From Costus lasius (lineage: Eukaryota; Streptophyta; Magnoliopsida; Zingiberales; Costaceae), in assembly GCA_027563935.2 (NCBI GenBank), contig CM050451.1, forward strand, positions 31,387,565 through 31,451,564: a DNA stretch of 64,000 bases, given 5' to 3'. The notes below the pieces were generated by a model, which was given only the letters and a program-made list of their open reading frames with translations, was not told the DNA's origin and did no database searches. How positions within the stretch are numbered: the first letter of the stretch is position 1; every line of letters starts with the position of its first letter. The translations under genes were made by a program, and so were the position numbers. Positions 45,800 to 57,353 of the stretch are shown piece by piece.

Positions 45800-48700
45800 C
45801 TAATGGTTGAGAAATCTCAAACCCATATTATTACAGTGCTTCTCATGCTTCTGCTGCGCCAAAGGCTTGGTAAGCGGGTCAGCCAGATTGTCGTCTGTAT
45901 GAACCTTGCAGATTTTGATCTCGCCACGATCAATGATCTCCCGGATCAAGTGAAACCGTCTCTGTATGTGCTTGGACTTCTGGTGCGACCGTGGTTCCTT
46001 TGCTTGTGCGATTGCTCCAGTGTTATCATAGAAGATAACCAAAGGATCTGCACTCGAAGGAACGACACCAAGTTCCTTAATGAATTTTCGAATCCACACT
46101 GCCTCCTTGGATGCTTCCGAGGCTGCAACATACTCGGCTTCTGTTGTGGAATCAGCAACAGTTGACTGTTTGAAACTTTTCCACACCACCGCTCCTCCAT
46201 TCAAGCTAAAGACATAGCCTGATTGCGATCGGAAATCATCCTGGTCCGACTGGAACGAAGCGTCAGTATATCCTTCTATACTGAGTTCTTCCTGACCACC
46301 ATATATCAAGAACATATCTTTGGTCCTCCGCAGATATTTTAAAATGTTCTTGACCGCAATCCAGTGTGCCTGACCTGGATTACTTTGGAATCGACTGGTC
46401 ACGCTTAACCCGTAAGCGACGTCTGGGCGAGTGCACAACATCGCATACATAATGGACCCAATAGCCGAAGCATAAGGCGTATTGTCTATTTCATCTTTCT
46501 CAGTCTGTGTTTGTGGACACTGACCCTTCGAAAGATTCAGACCATGTCTGACTGGAAGATACCCTCTTTTAGAATTCTCTAAATGGAATCTCTCCAGGAC
46601 TTTATCGATGTAAGTACTCTGGCACAGCCCGAGAAGCCTCTTAGATCTATCCCTGTAGATCTTCACACCTAATACATAGGCTGCTTCTCCTAAATCTTTC
46701 ATCTGAAAACATTTTCCTAACCATGCTTTAACAGCATGCAGTTCAGGAATATCGTTTCCAATGATTAAGATATCATCGACGTAGAGGACTAGGAAAGTAA
46801 TCACGCTCCCACTAAACCTCTTATATACACATGGGTCATCCTCGTTCTTGATGAAGCCAAACTCAGAGATTGATTCATCAAAACGAATATTCCAGCTTCT
46901 AGATGCTTGTTTAAGTCCATAAATGGACTTCTTTAACTTGCATATTTTATGACGATCTGCTGGATTAGTGAAACCTTCAGGTTGTGTCATGTACACATCC
47001 TCATCCAGTTTTCCATTAAGGAAAGCAGTTTTCACATCCATCTGCAAGATCTCATAATCGTAATATGCTGCTATCGCGAAAAGAATCCGAATAGACTTGA
47101 ACATGGCTACAGGAGAGAAAGTTTCATCATAATCTATCCCGTAGATTTGTCTGAAACCTTTCGCTACTAGCCTGCCTTTATAGGTAACCAAGTTACCATC
47201 CATGTCAATCTTCTTCTTGAAGATCCATTTACAGCCTATAGGGATTACTCCCGGAGGCGGATCAACCAAATCCCAGACTTGGTTATCTGACATGGAGTCC
47301 ATCTCGGCTCGCATAGCTTCAAGCCATCTAGCTGACTCCGGTCCACTGACCGCATCCGCATAAGTGAGGGGTTCATCATTATCAATGATGTAGACTCCGT
47401 CATAACGCTCAGGCTGACGACGGATCCTTCCCGATCCTCGCGGTTCCCGTGATATCTGAGCCTCAGGTTGTTCAGTAACCTGATCTACCGGCTCAGGCTC
47501 ATCCAACTGTGCTTGACTACTTTGTCCTTCCTCTGGATTCTCATCCAGCTTTATTTCTCTCCCACTGGCCTCTTGCAGAAGAAACTCCTTCTCAAGAAAA
47601 ATAGCCGTCCGAGCAACAAATACCTTGTTCTCTTTGGGATCGTAGAAATAATAACCCTTAGTTTCCTTAGGGTAACCGACAAAGATGCATTTCTCAGATC
47701 TGCTCTCCAGTTTCCCAGAGGCGAGCTTTTTGACATAAGCCTCGCAACCCCAGATCTTAATAAATGTCAAGCTAGTCTGTTTCCCAAACCATAATTCATA
47801 TGGAGTCTTTGAAACGGCCTTGGATGGCACTCGGTTTAGTACCTTTGCAGCTGTTTCCAGTGCAAATCCCCAAAAGGAGTAAGGAAGAGTAGCCTGACTC
47901 ATCATAGAACGAACCATATCAAGTAACGTTCTATTTCTCCTCTCGGACACACCATTCCATTGCGGTGTTCCTGGCGGAGTGAGCTGTGAGATAATCCCAC
48001 ACTCCTTTAGATAGTCAGTAAACGCATGACTCAGGTATTCTCCACCTCGATCAGAACGAAGTGCCTTGATATTTTGGCCTAGCTGATTCTGTACTTCATT
48101 CTTGAACTCTTTGAACTTGTCAAAAGATTCACTCTTATGTCTCATAAGATAGACATACCCATATCTACTGAAATCATCAGTAAAGGTAATGAAGTACTGA
48201 TAGCCACCTCTGGCATGTTTACTAAATGGCCCACACACATCACTGTGTATAAGGTCAAGTAAACCTGAAGCCCTTTGACCTTTGTTAGGAAAAGGAGCCT
48301 TCGTCATTTTACCCATTAAACAAGCTTTGCATGTATCAATCTCCTCATAGGAGAATGATCCCAGCAGTCCATGATCATGCAACCGCTTAATGCGCTTCTT
48401 GTTAATATGGCCTAAACGACTATGCCATAACAAGGTGCTGTCATCAACATACTTGGCTTTCTTATTATCAATATTTTGTATAGAATATTCCATGTCCAAC
48501 ATGAATAACCCATTGTTAATTGAACCAGTAGCATAAACAATATTATCAAGAGTAAGATAACACTTTGAAATCTTGCATTCAAAGGAAAACCCTTTCCTGA
48601 CAAGAGCAGGAATAGAGATAATATTTTTAGTAATACTGGGTACAAAATAACAATTGTTTAGTTCTAATACAATGCCAGATGGTAATGAGATGTAATAATC

Positions 48701-49684
48701 CCCTACAGCAACAGCAGCAACCCGTGCCCCGTTTCCAACGCGTAGGTCCACCTCATGCTGTCCCACCTGTCTTCTTCTCTTGAGTTCCTGTACATTTGAA
48801 CAAATGTGAACTCCACATGCAGTGTCCAACACCCATGAAATAGAAGAAGAGGATATCATGACCTCAGTCACAAATATACCTGAGCCAGAAGCGATGCTTC
48901 CCCTCTTGTCTCCTTGGAGCGCTTTACAGTCCTTTTTCCAGTGACCCAGCTGGCCACAGTGGAAACACCTGTTGTCCTTTGACCGCTTAACCTTCTGTTT
49001 CAGAGCCTTGCTGTAACTCTTGACAGGGGCTTTGCCCTTCTTCCCCTTCTTCTTGTTCCTGGAAGGAACCATTAAGACAGAGGTTGAAGGCTTTCCCTTC
49101 AGAGTTTCCTCAGTAGTCAAGAGCATATTGAGCAGCTCTGCCGGAGTACAATCGATTTTGTTCATATTAAAGTTAATAATGAACGCATCGAAAGAAGGCG
49201 GGAGAGACTGCAGAATAATGTCTACAGCAAGCTCCTGATTGATGGTATGCCCCAGTTTCTCCAGAGCCTCCTTGTGCCCAATCATCTTGAGCACGTGAGC
49301 TCCCACTGGGCTCCCGTCAGCCAGTTTGCTCTGAAAGAAAAGCTTTGTCAGATTATAGCATTCTGTCCTCGCCTGTGCAGCATACAGCATCTTGAGGTTC
49401 GCTATAATCTCTATAGCCGACATATCCTCATGCTGACGCTGCAGCGGTGGCGTCATAGACGCTAGCATCAGGCAAGCGACATCAATGCTATCATTGACGT
49501 GCTTTTCATAGGCATCACGAACCGCCCTTGCGGCGTTCGCAGCGGGTTGAGGCGGTATAGCCGTCTCGAGGACATACAGTTTCCTCTCTGCCTTAAGAAC
49601 GATCTTAAGGTGTCCGAACCAGTCTGAGAAGTTTGGCCCAGCAAACTTCTCCCTTTCCAGTAGGGATCGCACATTGAAGCTCAT
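45800..49684 (-). CDS. A3 Gag-Pol polyprotein (1294 aa, intact)
   Basis: One uninterrupted frame from ATG at 49684 (MSFNV) to the stop at 45800. Gag spans about residues 1-265 with a CX2CX4HX4C zinc knuckle at C240-C253. Protease has DTAC at 287-290. Integrase has the zinc ligands H421, H426, C452 and C455, and the catalytic triad D482, D545, E581 with the expected 35-residue gap. RT has YVDD at 968-971, and RNase H has D1141, E1182/E1184 and D1220 (YDN, where relatives have CDN). Gene order protease-integrase-RT-RNase H is copia type. The product would assemble virus-like particles in the cytoplasm, copy the RNA and insert the cDNA. The start is fixed by the ATG right after the conserved GCAACGAACACC leader end. 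Gag and Pol share one frame, so no frameshift site is needed. Expression is not shown. Confidence 0.96.
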   Translation of the reverse strand: MSFNVRSLLEREKFAGPNFSDWFGHLKIVLKAERKLYVLETAIPPQPAANAARAVRDAYEKHVNDSIDVACLMLASMTPPLQRQHEDMSAIEIIANLKMLYAAQARTECYNLTKLFFQSKLADGSPVGAHVLKMIGHKEALEKLGHTINQELAVDIILQSLPPSFDAFIINFNMNKIDCTPAELLNMLLTTEETLKGKPSTSVLMVPSRNKKKGKKGKAPVKSYSKALKQKVKRSKDNRCFHCGQLGHWKKDCKALQGDKRGSIASGSGIFVTEVMISSSSISWVLDTACGVHICSNVQELKRRRQVGQHEVDLRVGNGARVAAVAVGDYYISLPSGIVLELNNCYFVPSITKNIISIPALVRKGFSFECKISKCYLTLDNIVYATGSINNGLFMLDMEYSIQNIDNKKAKYVDDSTLLWHSRLGHINKKRIKRLHDHGLLGSFSYEEIDTCKACLMGKMTKAPFPNKGQRASGLLDLIHSDVCGPFSKHARGGYQYFITFTDDFSRYGYVYLMRHKSESFDKFKEFKNEVQNQLGQNIKALRSDRGGEYLSHAFTDYLKECGIISQLTPPGTPQWNGVSERRNRTLLDMVRSMMSQATLPYSFWGFALETAAKVLNRVPSKAVSKTPYELWFGKQTSLTFIKIWGCEAYVKKLASGKLESRSEKCIFVGYPKETKGYYFYDPKENKVFVARTAIFLEKEFLLQEASGREIKLDENPEEGQSSQAQLDEPEPVDQVTEQPEAQISREPRGSGRIRRQPERYDGVYIIDNDEPLTYADAVSGPESARWLEAMRAEMDSMSDNQVWDLVDPPPGVIPIGCKWIFKKKIDMDGNLVTYKGRLVAKGFRQIYGIDYDETFSPVAMFKSIRILFAIAAYYDYEILQMDVKTAFLNGKLDEDVYMTQPEGFTNPADRHKICKLKKSIYGLKQASRSWNIRFDESISEFGFIKNEDDPCVYKRFSGSVITFLVLYVDDILIIGNDIPELHAVKAWLGKCFQMKDLGEAAYVLGVKIYRDRSKRLLGLCQSTYIDKVLERFHLENSKRGYLPVRHGLNLSKGQCPQTQTEKDEIDNTPYASAIGSIMYAMLCTRPDVAYGLSVTSRFQSNPGQAHWIAVKNILKYLRRTKDMFLIYGGQEELSIEGYTDASFQSDQDDFRSQSGYVFSLNGGAVVWKSFKQSTVADSTTEAEYVAASEASKEAVWIRKFIKELGVVPSSADPLVIFYDNTGAIAQAKEPRSHQKSKHIQRRFHLIREIIDRGEIKICKVHTDDNLADPLTKPLAQQKHEKHCNNMGLRFLNH

Positions 49685-51445
49685 GGTGTTCGTTGCTGCA
49701 GGAATCTACAACAATGCAAGAATAGCAAGGTCAGTATCAATGTTTAGAATCAATTCAGGACTTAAGAAATGATTCTTTTCTCACTATTTTATCTGACTGA
49801 AAAATCTATTAAAACAGTCCGAAAGAGTAACACTCTTTTAGTGAGATGGGATCCAGATTTCATACTTGGTCTCCGCGTCCCGCTCAGGCGAGATAAGATG
49901 CACAGAGAATACAAGCACTAATTTCTGGTAGGCAGTCCCTGCCAATCGCCAACCCGTGCGATTCCCCTTCATCTGGGCAATCCAGCCGACTGTGCCAACT
50001 GAGTTGGTACAACACAATCTCTGACCCCACAGATGGCTGCCTCCATGTGCTACCATATGCGCCACATATGTAGCCTACATGGTCAAGCTGACCCGACCTA
50101 CTCCCTGGACCACCACGTGCTATGCTGAGCAACGAGAAGCGATAAATCCCTTCTCTGTAACACGCAGGTGAAATCCCGCACCGTCTGAAGATAGATGGAC
50201 GTGCCCACTGAGTGGGTACAACACGGCTCCAACGATAGTCAGAACAGTGAGGTTTCGCGTCAGAAGGCTTACGAGCTTGATATTTATGCGTTGGATTTTA
50301 ACGGTCTTTTATCTTCTTACTATCAGGCAAATCCTATGGCTATAGCAGAAGATAAACTCATGCAATTCTAATTATAAAAGCAATAAATAGAAAGCATGCT
50401 GATCTTATGTGGTAAAAGCCCATGAACCCTAAGTAAGACCTTAAGTTATCTTAAGTCTTCACTTGCTTCTTGGGTCTTTTGCATCTCATCTGGTCCAACC
50501 CAGGGCCCTAGCGCTCAATGCAGCTTAGGTGCGCCCACCAGATGAATGCGCCTCTGCAATGTGTGCTTTTGAGCTCTTGTCTAATCAAAATACATTTTGA
50601 TCTATCTAGACAAGCTTGACTCGCAGGTCAATTATACAATAAATTAATTAAAAATGTGATTCGCAGATCACAAAACAAATTAATTTACAAGTTTAATTCC
50701 AGGCTCGCAGGCCCCAGCACAGCACACATTAAAATGGGCATCCCACATAAGATAAAATAAACAAGCATATGGCATCAATCAATCATCATGTGATCCCTTA
50801 CAAAGAAAATAAAATTTTGAAAACCCCATAGGCATCAATTTTAATTTCCTTATGTGCCCTACAACCTTACAACGGTCCATTGATAGGGATCCACTCAACA
50901 ATCTAGTTAGATCCATGCCCTTGCATGCACCAAGTCCTAACTGACTCGAGTTGACCTAATGGTCAACCATGCATGCGCCAAGGGCTGAACAACCAACATG
51001 AGTTCTGGCAAGCGGGTGTGACCCCGGGCCTAACTCATGTGTGTTCATTGGTTGTCTCAACCAGACCTCGCTACACGCCTGTGATGCAATCGACCTATAG
51101 CCACCTTGTGCTTGCGCACAGGTGCCATCTGGTCGATCCATCTAGGCTGTCAGATGGTCTGATCAGACTATTGGATCTAACCTAGAGGGTGACTTCAACC
51201 CCATCAACCCGTCTAAGGGTTTATAGTAAGCGCATATAGATCTAATTGTTTGCGCGCAAGTAAACAAGTTTTAATGAAATACCATTCAACAAACTAAACA
51301 TGCGCCAACAAGATCATGCAAAAACATGAACAAAACACATGCGCCAACACCTAAAACTTAGCATGTAGTTTCGCATGTAAAAAGATCTATACTAGAGCGC
51401 AAACAAGGATCACAAAGCAATCATATAACCATACATACAACCGCA
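49685..51445 (-). other. A3 untranslated leader
   Basis: Carries the hairpin pair (49995-50007 and 50204-50216), but only one AGGCGCAT (50546-50553 on plus as ATGCGCCT), lacking the 56-bp B-box-like segment of A1 and A2. Next to gag, CTGAC (49730-49734) precedes TTGTTGTAG ending at 49706 on minus. Confidence 0.7.
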
Positions 51446-51457
51446 CCTCTGATACCA
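51446..51457 (-). promoter_or_regulatory. A3 primer-binding site
   Basis: TGGTATCAGAGG on minus, two bases from the 5' LTR. Confidence 0.92.
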
Positions 51458-51459
51458 AT

Positions 51460-53161
51460 TGATGAAACCCCTTTCATGAGGGGGGCGCAAGCCCTAAGCA
51501 TGGCGCAAATAAAACTTTGCAAGCGGTAGAAAGGGTTTGATGATCTTTTGCATGTCATATGATCAACTATCATAGATTGAATAGATCAAGAGTAGATCAT
51601 ACCATAGCCATCTTTTGGATGGTCCCTTGGAAGAAGAGATCGAAGAGGGGTCTCCTCCACAAGGTGCGCACACAAGATGAGAATTGACTTGCTTCTTGTT
51701 GCTCCTTGTGCTAGCAAGGATCTCCAAGATGTCCTTGATCGAATGAAGGAAAAAGGAGATGATCTTGGCGTGGATGAACTCCTCCTTGTTCTCGTCAAAA
51801 CTCTCCACACCGAGAAAGAGGCGTTGAGTTGAGAGAGAGACCAACGTTCTCATCCAAAGTGAAGCGTTGAGAAACCATTTCCGAAACCTCCACTTCCAAA
51901 AATGGTAAGTCATCACTACAAGCGTTCATGTCTTATGAACCAAACCAAAACGCCAATTCGATTTAACCATGCGTTCACACATATGTGAACCGGTTCAAAT
52001 AGAATTCGGTCTAATTGATTTCGGTTCAAAGACCAAATTGAACCAAGCCAAGCCATGGTCTAAATCTCATCTGAACCATGAAGGTTCGAGATCTAACCGT
52101 ACATCTCTTGATGCCTTTGATCTCACCGATCTAGCATCACTACTCTCGATCGAAGCTTACCGATCTCAAGCCCTAATCAATCAAACATGATCAGGCCAGA
52201 TCTTACTTGCAATCAGAGTTTAAACTCCTTTAAACTGAACCAAAACAATTCAGTCCACACGATCTGACTCAAGTAAGCCATATCATCAAATTGTGCGACC
52301 CTGAGGGTTTCCTTTAAATGTCGGTAATGACAACTTACGTTATCACGATCAGTGAGAGGTATCTAGCAACACATCACTGTCTCCCGATATAAAGAAAAGA
52401 GTCTTCCAAGACTACACCCAAAACATAGCACAAGTGTGAATCCACTTCACTAGGCATGCATGTGTCCTTTGCCACTGGATGTTCTTATTGGACAAGCGTG
52501 TCAAGCCTGTAACTCCAATATGATGAGCATGATTAGATCAGATGAACATAGTCACCTGGGTATGGCCATACACATTCTCAATCATCTCATTCAGGGGGGC
52601 CCTTTAGAACATCACATTCCAATTAAGGAGATGGCAATCCTTTATCTATCACTAGTGCCCTAACCTGACTCAAGATCATTATCCAAGATAGTCTATAATC
52701 ATTATATTTCAAATGATATTAAACCACCTCAAAACAATGACAATCATCATTTAGAAACACAAGTGATCTCAAGTCAGAGGACATGTGCCACTTGTAGCAT
52801 AAGGATTATTCACATTGTGACAAGCAATTGAATATCCTAATAGGGTCTGTCCAGTACATCCAATGTACCTATGAGTCTACATCTTATTCCATGCTCGAAG
52901 CATCCTATAAGATTAGAACACACATTAGTCTCAATCATATCAAGGCTGTCTCATGTTCACCAAGATATCTCGACTAAGGACTTAACTGCATGTCAGCCTA
53001 GCTGAACAGCTTTGAGACATTATTCAGAAGTACACATATTGCAGCAGACAATGTAACAACCTGAATAACAACCATTGCCTTTATAAACAAAAGAGTTTAT
53101 ATACATGATACTCATGGAATCCCAAGGTCTCAAACATTAGCCTTAAGGGCATATCCCAACA
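51460..53161 (-). mobile_element. A3 5' LTR
   Basis: Differs from 44078-45779 at sites such as TGATG/TGTTG (terminus), CACATT/CACACT, GGCTGT/GGCTAT and GGTCTC/GGCCTC. Contains GTATGGCCATAC at 52560-52571. Confidence 0.93.
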
Positions 53162-53166
53162 GTCTG

Positions 53167-53904
53167 AATCTTTCAAAGAGTCAGTGTCCACAAACACAGA
53201 CTGAGAAATATGAAATGGACAATACGCCTTATGCTTCGGCTATTGGGTCCATTATGTATGCGATGTTGTGTACTCGCCCAGACGTCGCTTACGGGTTAAG
53301 CGTGACCAGTCGATTCCAAAGTAATCCAGGTAAGGCGCACTGGATTGCAGTCAAGAACATTTTGAAATATCTTCGGAGGACCAAAGATATGTTCTTGGTA
53401 TATGGTGGTCAGGAAGAACTCAGTATTGAAGGATATACTGACGCTTCGTTCCAATCTGACCAGGATGATTTCCGATCGCAATCAGGCTATGTTTTTAGCT
53501 TGAATGGAGGTGCAGTGGTGTGGAAAAGTTTCAAACAATCAATTGTTGCTGATTCCACAACAGAAGCCGAGTATGTTGCAGCCTCGGAAGCATCTAAGGA
53601 GGCAGTGTGGATTCGTAAGTTCGTTCAGGAACTTGGTGTTGTTCCTTCGAGTGCAGATCCATTGGTTATCTTCTGTGATAACACTGGAGCAATAGCACAA
53701 GCAAAGGAACCACGGTCGCACCAGAAGTCCAAGCACATACAGAGACGGTTTCACTTGATCCGGGAGATCATTGATCGTGGCGAGATCAAAGTTTGCAAGG
53801 TTCATACAGATGACAATCTGGCTGACCCGCTTACTAAGCCTCTGGCGCAGCAGAAGCATGAGAAGCACTGTAATAATATGGGTTTGAGATTTCTCAACCA
53901 TTAG
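53167..53904 (+). pseudogene. A2 gag-pol pseudogene, 3' part (RT end and RNase H)
   Basis: Resumes the A2 frame directly after the A3 TSD. Contains DASFQSD, TEAEY and FCDNTGA and ends normally with RFLNH. No stop within this part. Confidence 0.9.
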
Positions 53905-53913
53905 ATTAAGTGC

Positions 53914-53924
53914 AAGTGGGAGAT
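53914..53924 (+). promoter_or_regulatory. A2 polypurine tract
   Basis: AAGTGGGAGAT before the 3' LTR. Confidence 0.87.
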
Positions 53925-55631
53925 TGTTGGGGTATGCCCTTAAGGCTAATGTTTGAGGCCTTGGGATTGTATCAGTATCATGTATAAACTCAATGTTTAT
54001 AAAGGCAATGGTTGTTATTCAGGTTGTTACATTATCTGCTGCAATATGAATACTTCTGAATAATGTCTCAGTGATGTTCAGCTAGGCTAACATGCAGTAT
54101 AGTCCTTAGTCGAGATATCTTGGTGAACATGAGACAACCTTGATATGATTGAGACTAATATGTGTTCTAATCTTATAGGATGCTTCGAGCATGGAATAAG
54201 AAGTAGACTCATGGGTACATTGGATGTACTGTACAGACCCTACTAGGATATTCAATTGCTTGTCACAATGTGAATAATCCTTGTATGCAAACAAGTGGCA
54301 TATTTCCTCTGACTTGAGATCATTTGTGTTTCTAAATGATGATTGGCATTGTTTTGAGGTAGTTCAATATAATTTAAAACATAATGGTTATAAACTATCT
54401 TGGATAATGAACATGAATCATGTTAGGGCATTAGTGATAGACATAGGATTGCCGTCTCCTTGTTTGGAGTGTGATGTTCTAAAGGGCCCCCCTGGATGAG
54501 ATGATTGAGAAAGTGTATGGCCATACCCAGATGACTATGTTCATCTGATCTAATCATGCTCATCATATTGGAGCTACAGGCTTGACACGCTTGTCCAATA
54601 AGAACATCCAGTGGCAAAGGAAACATGTATGCCTAGTGAAGTGGATTCACACTTGTGCTATGGTTTGGGTGTAGTCTTGGAAGACTCTTCCCTTTATATC
54701 GGGAGACAGTGATGTGTTGCTAGATACCCCTCACTGATCGTGATAACGTAAGTTATCGTTACCGACATTTAAAGGAAACCCTTAGGGTCGCACAATTTTA
54801 TGATATGGCTTACTTATGTCAGATCGTGTGGACTGAATTGTTTTGGTTCAGTTTAAAGGGATTTAAACTCTGGTTGTTAGTGAGATCTGGTCTGATCATG
54901 TTTGATTGATTAGGACTTGAGATCGGTAAGCTTCGATCGAGAGTAGTGATGCTAGATCGGTGAGATCAAGAGCATCGAGAGATGAATGGTTAGATCTTGA
55001 ACCTTGAGGTTCAATGAGATTTAGACCAAGGCTTGGTCCTTGAACCAAATTCACTTGAACCAAACCAAATGGAACCGGTTCACTATGGTGAACGTATGGT
55101 TCGAATGGTTTGATTGAGGGATGGTAACGTGGGAGTTGAAGTGGAGTTAGTGCTTTCTAAAATTGGAAAGCCGTTTTCCTTTGTTGAAAACGTTATGCGT
55201 TTTCGAACGTGAAAGGGGATTCTTCACTCTCTCGCCGCGGGCATCCTTTTTGGTCTTCTCTTCTCTTTTCGGTGGTGACACTTGACGAAAAGAAGAGGGA
55301 GTTCATCTACGCCGAGAGTCATCTCTCATCTTCCCTTCAAGTGATTAGGACTCTTGAAGCTCTTTGCTAGCACAAAGGACGACAAGGAGAAAGCCATCTT
55401 CACCTTGTGTGCGGCACCTTTGGAGGAGAGCCATATCGCCCTCTAGCTTCCAAGGCACCATCTAAACGATGGCTATGGTATGATCTCTTGTTGATTCTTT
55501 GCAATCCTTGAACAAGTTGATCATGTGTTCATGCTAACCGATCTAAGAAACCCTAAATTCCGCTTCGAAAGTTTTATATATATGCGCACGTCTATTAGGG
55601 TTTCCCCCCTCCCCTTAGGGTGGGACTTTCA
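53925..55631 (+). mobile_element. A2 3' LTR
   Basis: 1707 bp, TGTTGGGG...GACTTTCA, followed by the CTGAC TSD. Mismatches to the 5' LTR include GGCTAA/GGCTGA, AATTTTAT/AATTTGAT and TTTTTGG/TTTTGGG. Confidence 0.93.
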
Positions 55632-57353
55632 CTGACCACCTCATCATAAGTCCTGGGTTCAACCTCAATGATGAAGATCCCGTCGTGTTGGGTCGGCAGC
55701 GACCCATACCTCTCAGGTGCACGATGAATTCTCCCAGACCTATGTGGGGCCTGTGTCTGAGCCTCTGGTTGCCCAGCAACCGGTGCAGGTGGCTCAGGTT
55801 CCATCTCTCCTGTTGTGTCTTGTGGCTGACCTTGGACCTCATCCAAGTCAAAGCTTCTCCCACTGGTGCCTTTCAAGAGAAAATCTTTCTCGAGAAATAC
55901 GGCAGTCCAAGCAATAAAAACTTTGTTCTCGGTGGGATTAATGAAGTAGTATCATTTGGTTTCCCTAGGATACCCCATAAACACACATTTATTAGATCTA
56001 GGTTCTAGCTTGCTAGAATCCTGACGTTTGACATAAGCCTCACATCCCCAGATCCGCATAAATGATAGCATTGAGCGTCTCCCAGTCCACAACTCATGTG
56101 GGGTCTAGGAACACTCTTTGACGGAACGTTATTCAGTGTCTTGATTGCTGTAAGTAATGCAAAACCCTAGAAATACGGAGGTAGAGTTGCGTGACTCATC
56201 ATAGATCGAACCATGTCCAACAAAGTTAGATTTCTCCTCTCAGACACCCCATTCCACTGAGGTGTTCTAGGAGGAGTGAGTTGGGAAAGAATCCCACACT
56301 CTCTAAGATAGTCAATAAACTCATGGCTCAAGTACTCTCCGCCTCGATCAGACCAAAGAGCCTTAATAGATCGTCCAAGCTGGTTTTCCACTTCATTCTT
56401 GAACTCCTTAAATTTCTCCAAGGATTCAGTCTTATGTCTCATCAAATAGACATAACCATATCTACTGAAGTCATCAGTAAATGTGATGAAGTAGACATAC
56501 CCACCTCTAGCTTGTTTATTGAATGGCCCGAACACATCACTGTTTATTAGATCCAACAAACCTGTGGCCCTCTCACCATGCTTGGTGAATGACGCCTTTG
56601 TCATTTTTCCCAACAAAGAAGGCTCGCATATGTCAAATTCCTCCAAGGAATCTGAATCCAGGAATCCATTTGCATGGAGATTTTGGATGCGATTCTTGTT
56701 GATGTGCCCTAAACGATAATGCCAAAGATAAGTATTATTTAAACCACTTAACTTGATCCTCTTAGCATTAACGTTGCACACATAACTTTGCATGTCCAAG
56801 GCATACAAACCATTGCATAGTTTACCAGATCCATAGAATATGTTTGGCAATGAAAAAGAACATGTGTTCTCTTTTATCGCAAAACAAAATCCTTTCCTCA
56901 CCAGGGCAAGAATGGATATAATATTCTTAGTAATCGACGGTGCATAGAAGCAATGTTCCAGTTCTAGTTGAAGTCCATACGGCAGCAAGAGAGTGTAGTC
57001 TCCTACAGTTACAGCAACAACCTGTGCCCCGTTACCGACCCGAAGGTCAACTCTCCTGGTCGCATTGTCCTACTTCGTTTGAGCCCTTGCATATTTGTAC
57101 AAATATGCACTCCACATGCGGTATCCAATACCCACGTATTTGAAGTAGACAGATTGACTTCAACTACGCAAATACTAGAGCCTAAAGATGAAGGTGTAAC
57201 CCTTCTCCTCTCCTCTTTCTGGTTATGCCTTTTACAGCTATCGAGCTTGAGGTCACCCCTCAAGGTTTGACACCAATCCATCAAGTTGGATCCAACCAAC
57301 TTGTCCTTTTCTAGGATAGATCGCAGTGACAATCTACTATTGTTCATAGTCAT
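55632..57353 (-). pseudogene. B2 gag stub, protease, integrase and RT start
   Basis: 57009-57353 opens at ATG 57353 (MTMNNS). After about 35 Gag residues it jumps to the protease region (NTWVLDTACGVHIC), so the zinc knuckle and almost all Gag are deleted while the frame stays open. Integrase 56167-56988 keeps both Asp residues (NSDVFGP, WSDRGGEY) and VSERRN, but the zinc ligand pair reads CEPS, losing one Cys. Frame lesions lie between 55877 and 56166. 55632-55876 holds the linker toward RT, continued at 37335 on the other side of A2. Confidence 0.83.

Larger units (their letters stand above)
44078..53161 (-). mobile_element. Ty1/copia element A3 (family A), intact and young, TSD GTCTG
   Basis: 9084 bp with identical-length LTRs (44078-45779 and 51460-53161, 1702 bp, about 4 mismatches). 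Perfect GTCTG flanks at 44073-44077 and 53162-53166. Primer-binding site, leader, one long Gag-Pol frame and purine tract are all present. It is inserted in RT of A2 in the opposite orientation. This is the only element in the window that looks potentially autonomous. Confidence 0.96.
37336..55631 (+). mobile_element. Ty1/copia element A2 (family A), TSD CTGAC, interrupted by A3
   Basis: LTRs 37336-39042 and 53925-55631 are both 1707 bp with about 12 mismatches. CTGAC flanks at 37331-37335 and 55632-55636. Without A3 the element is about 9.2 kb. It lies inside B2 pol, opposite in orientation to B2. Confidence 0.95.

Noticed and set aside
45803..46165. 120-codon plus frame opposite RNase H, also at 53539-53901 and 60933-61250
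   Set aside because: Antisense shadow of a conserved pol region in each A copy.
55685..56008. 107-codon plus frame opposite integrase of B2
   Set aside because: Antisense shadow of the pol region; the minus frame carries recognised domains.
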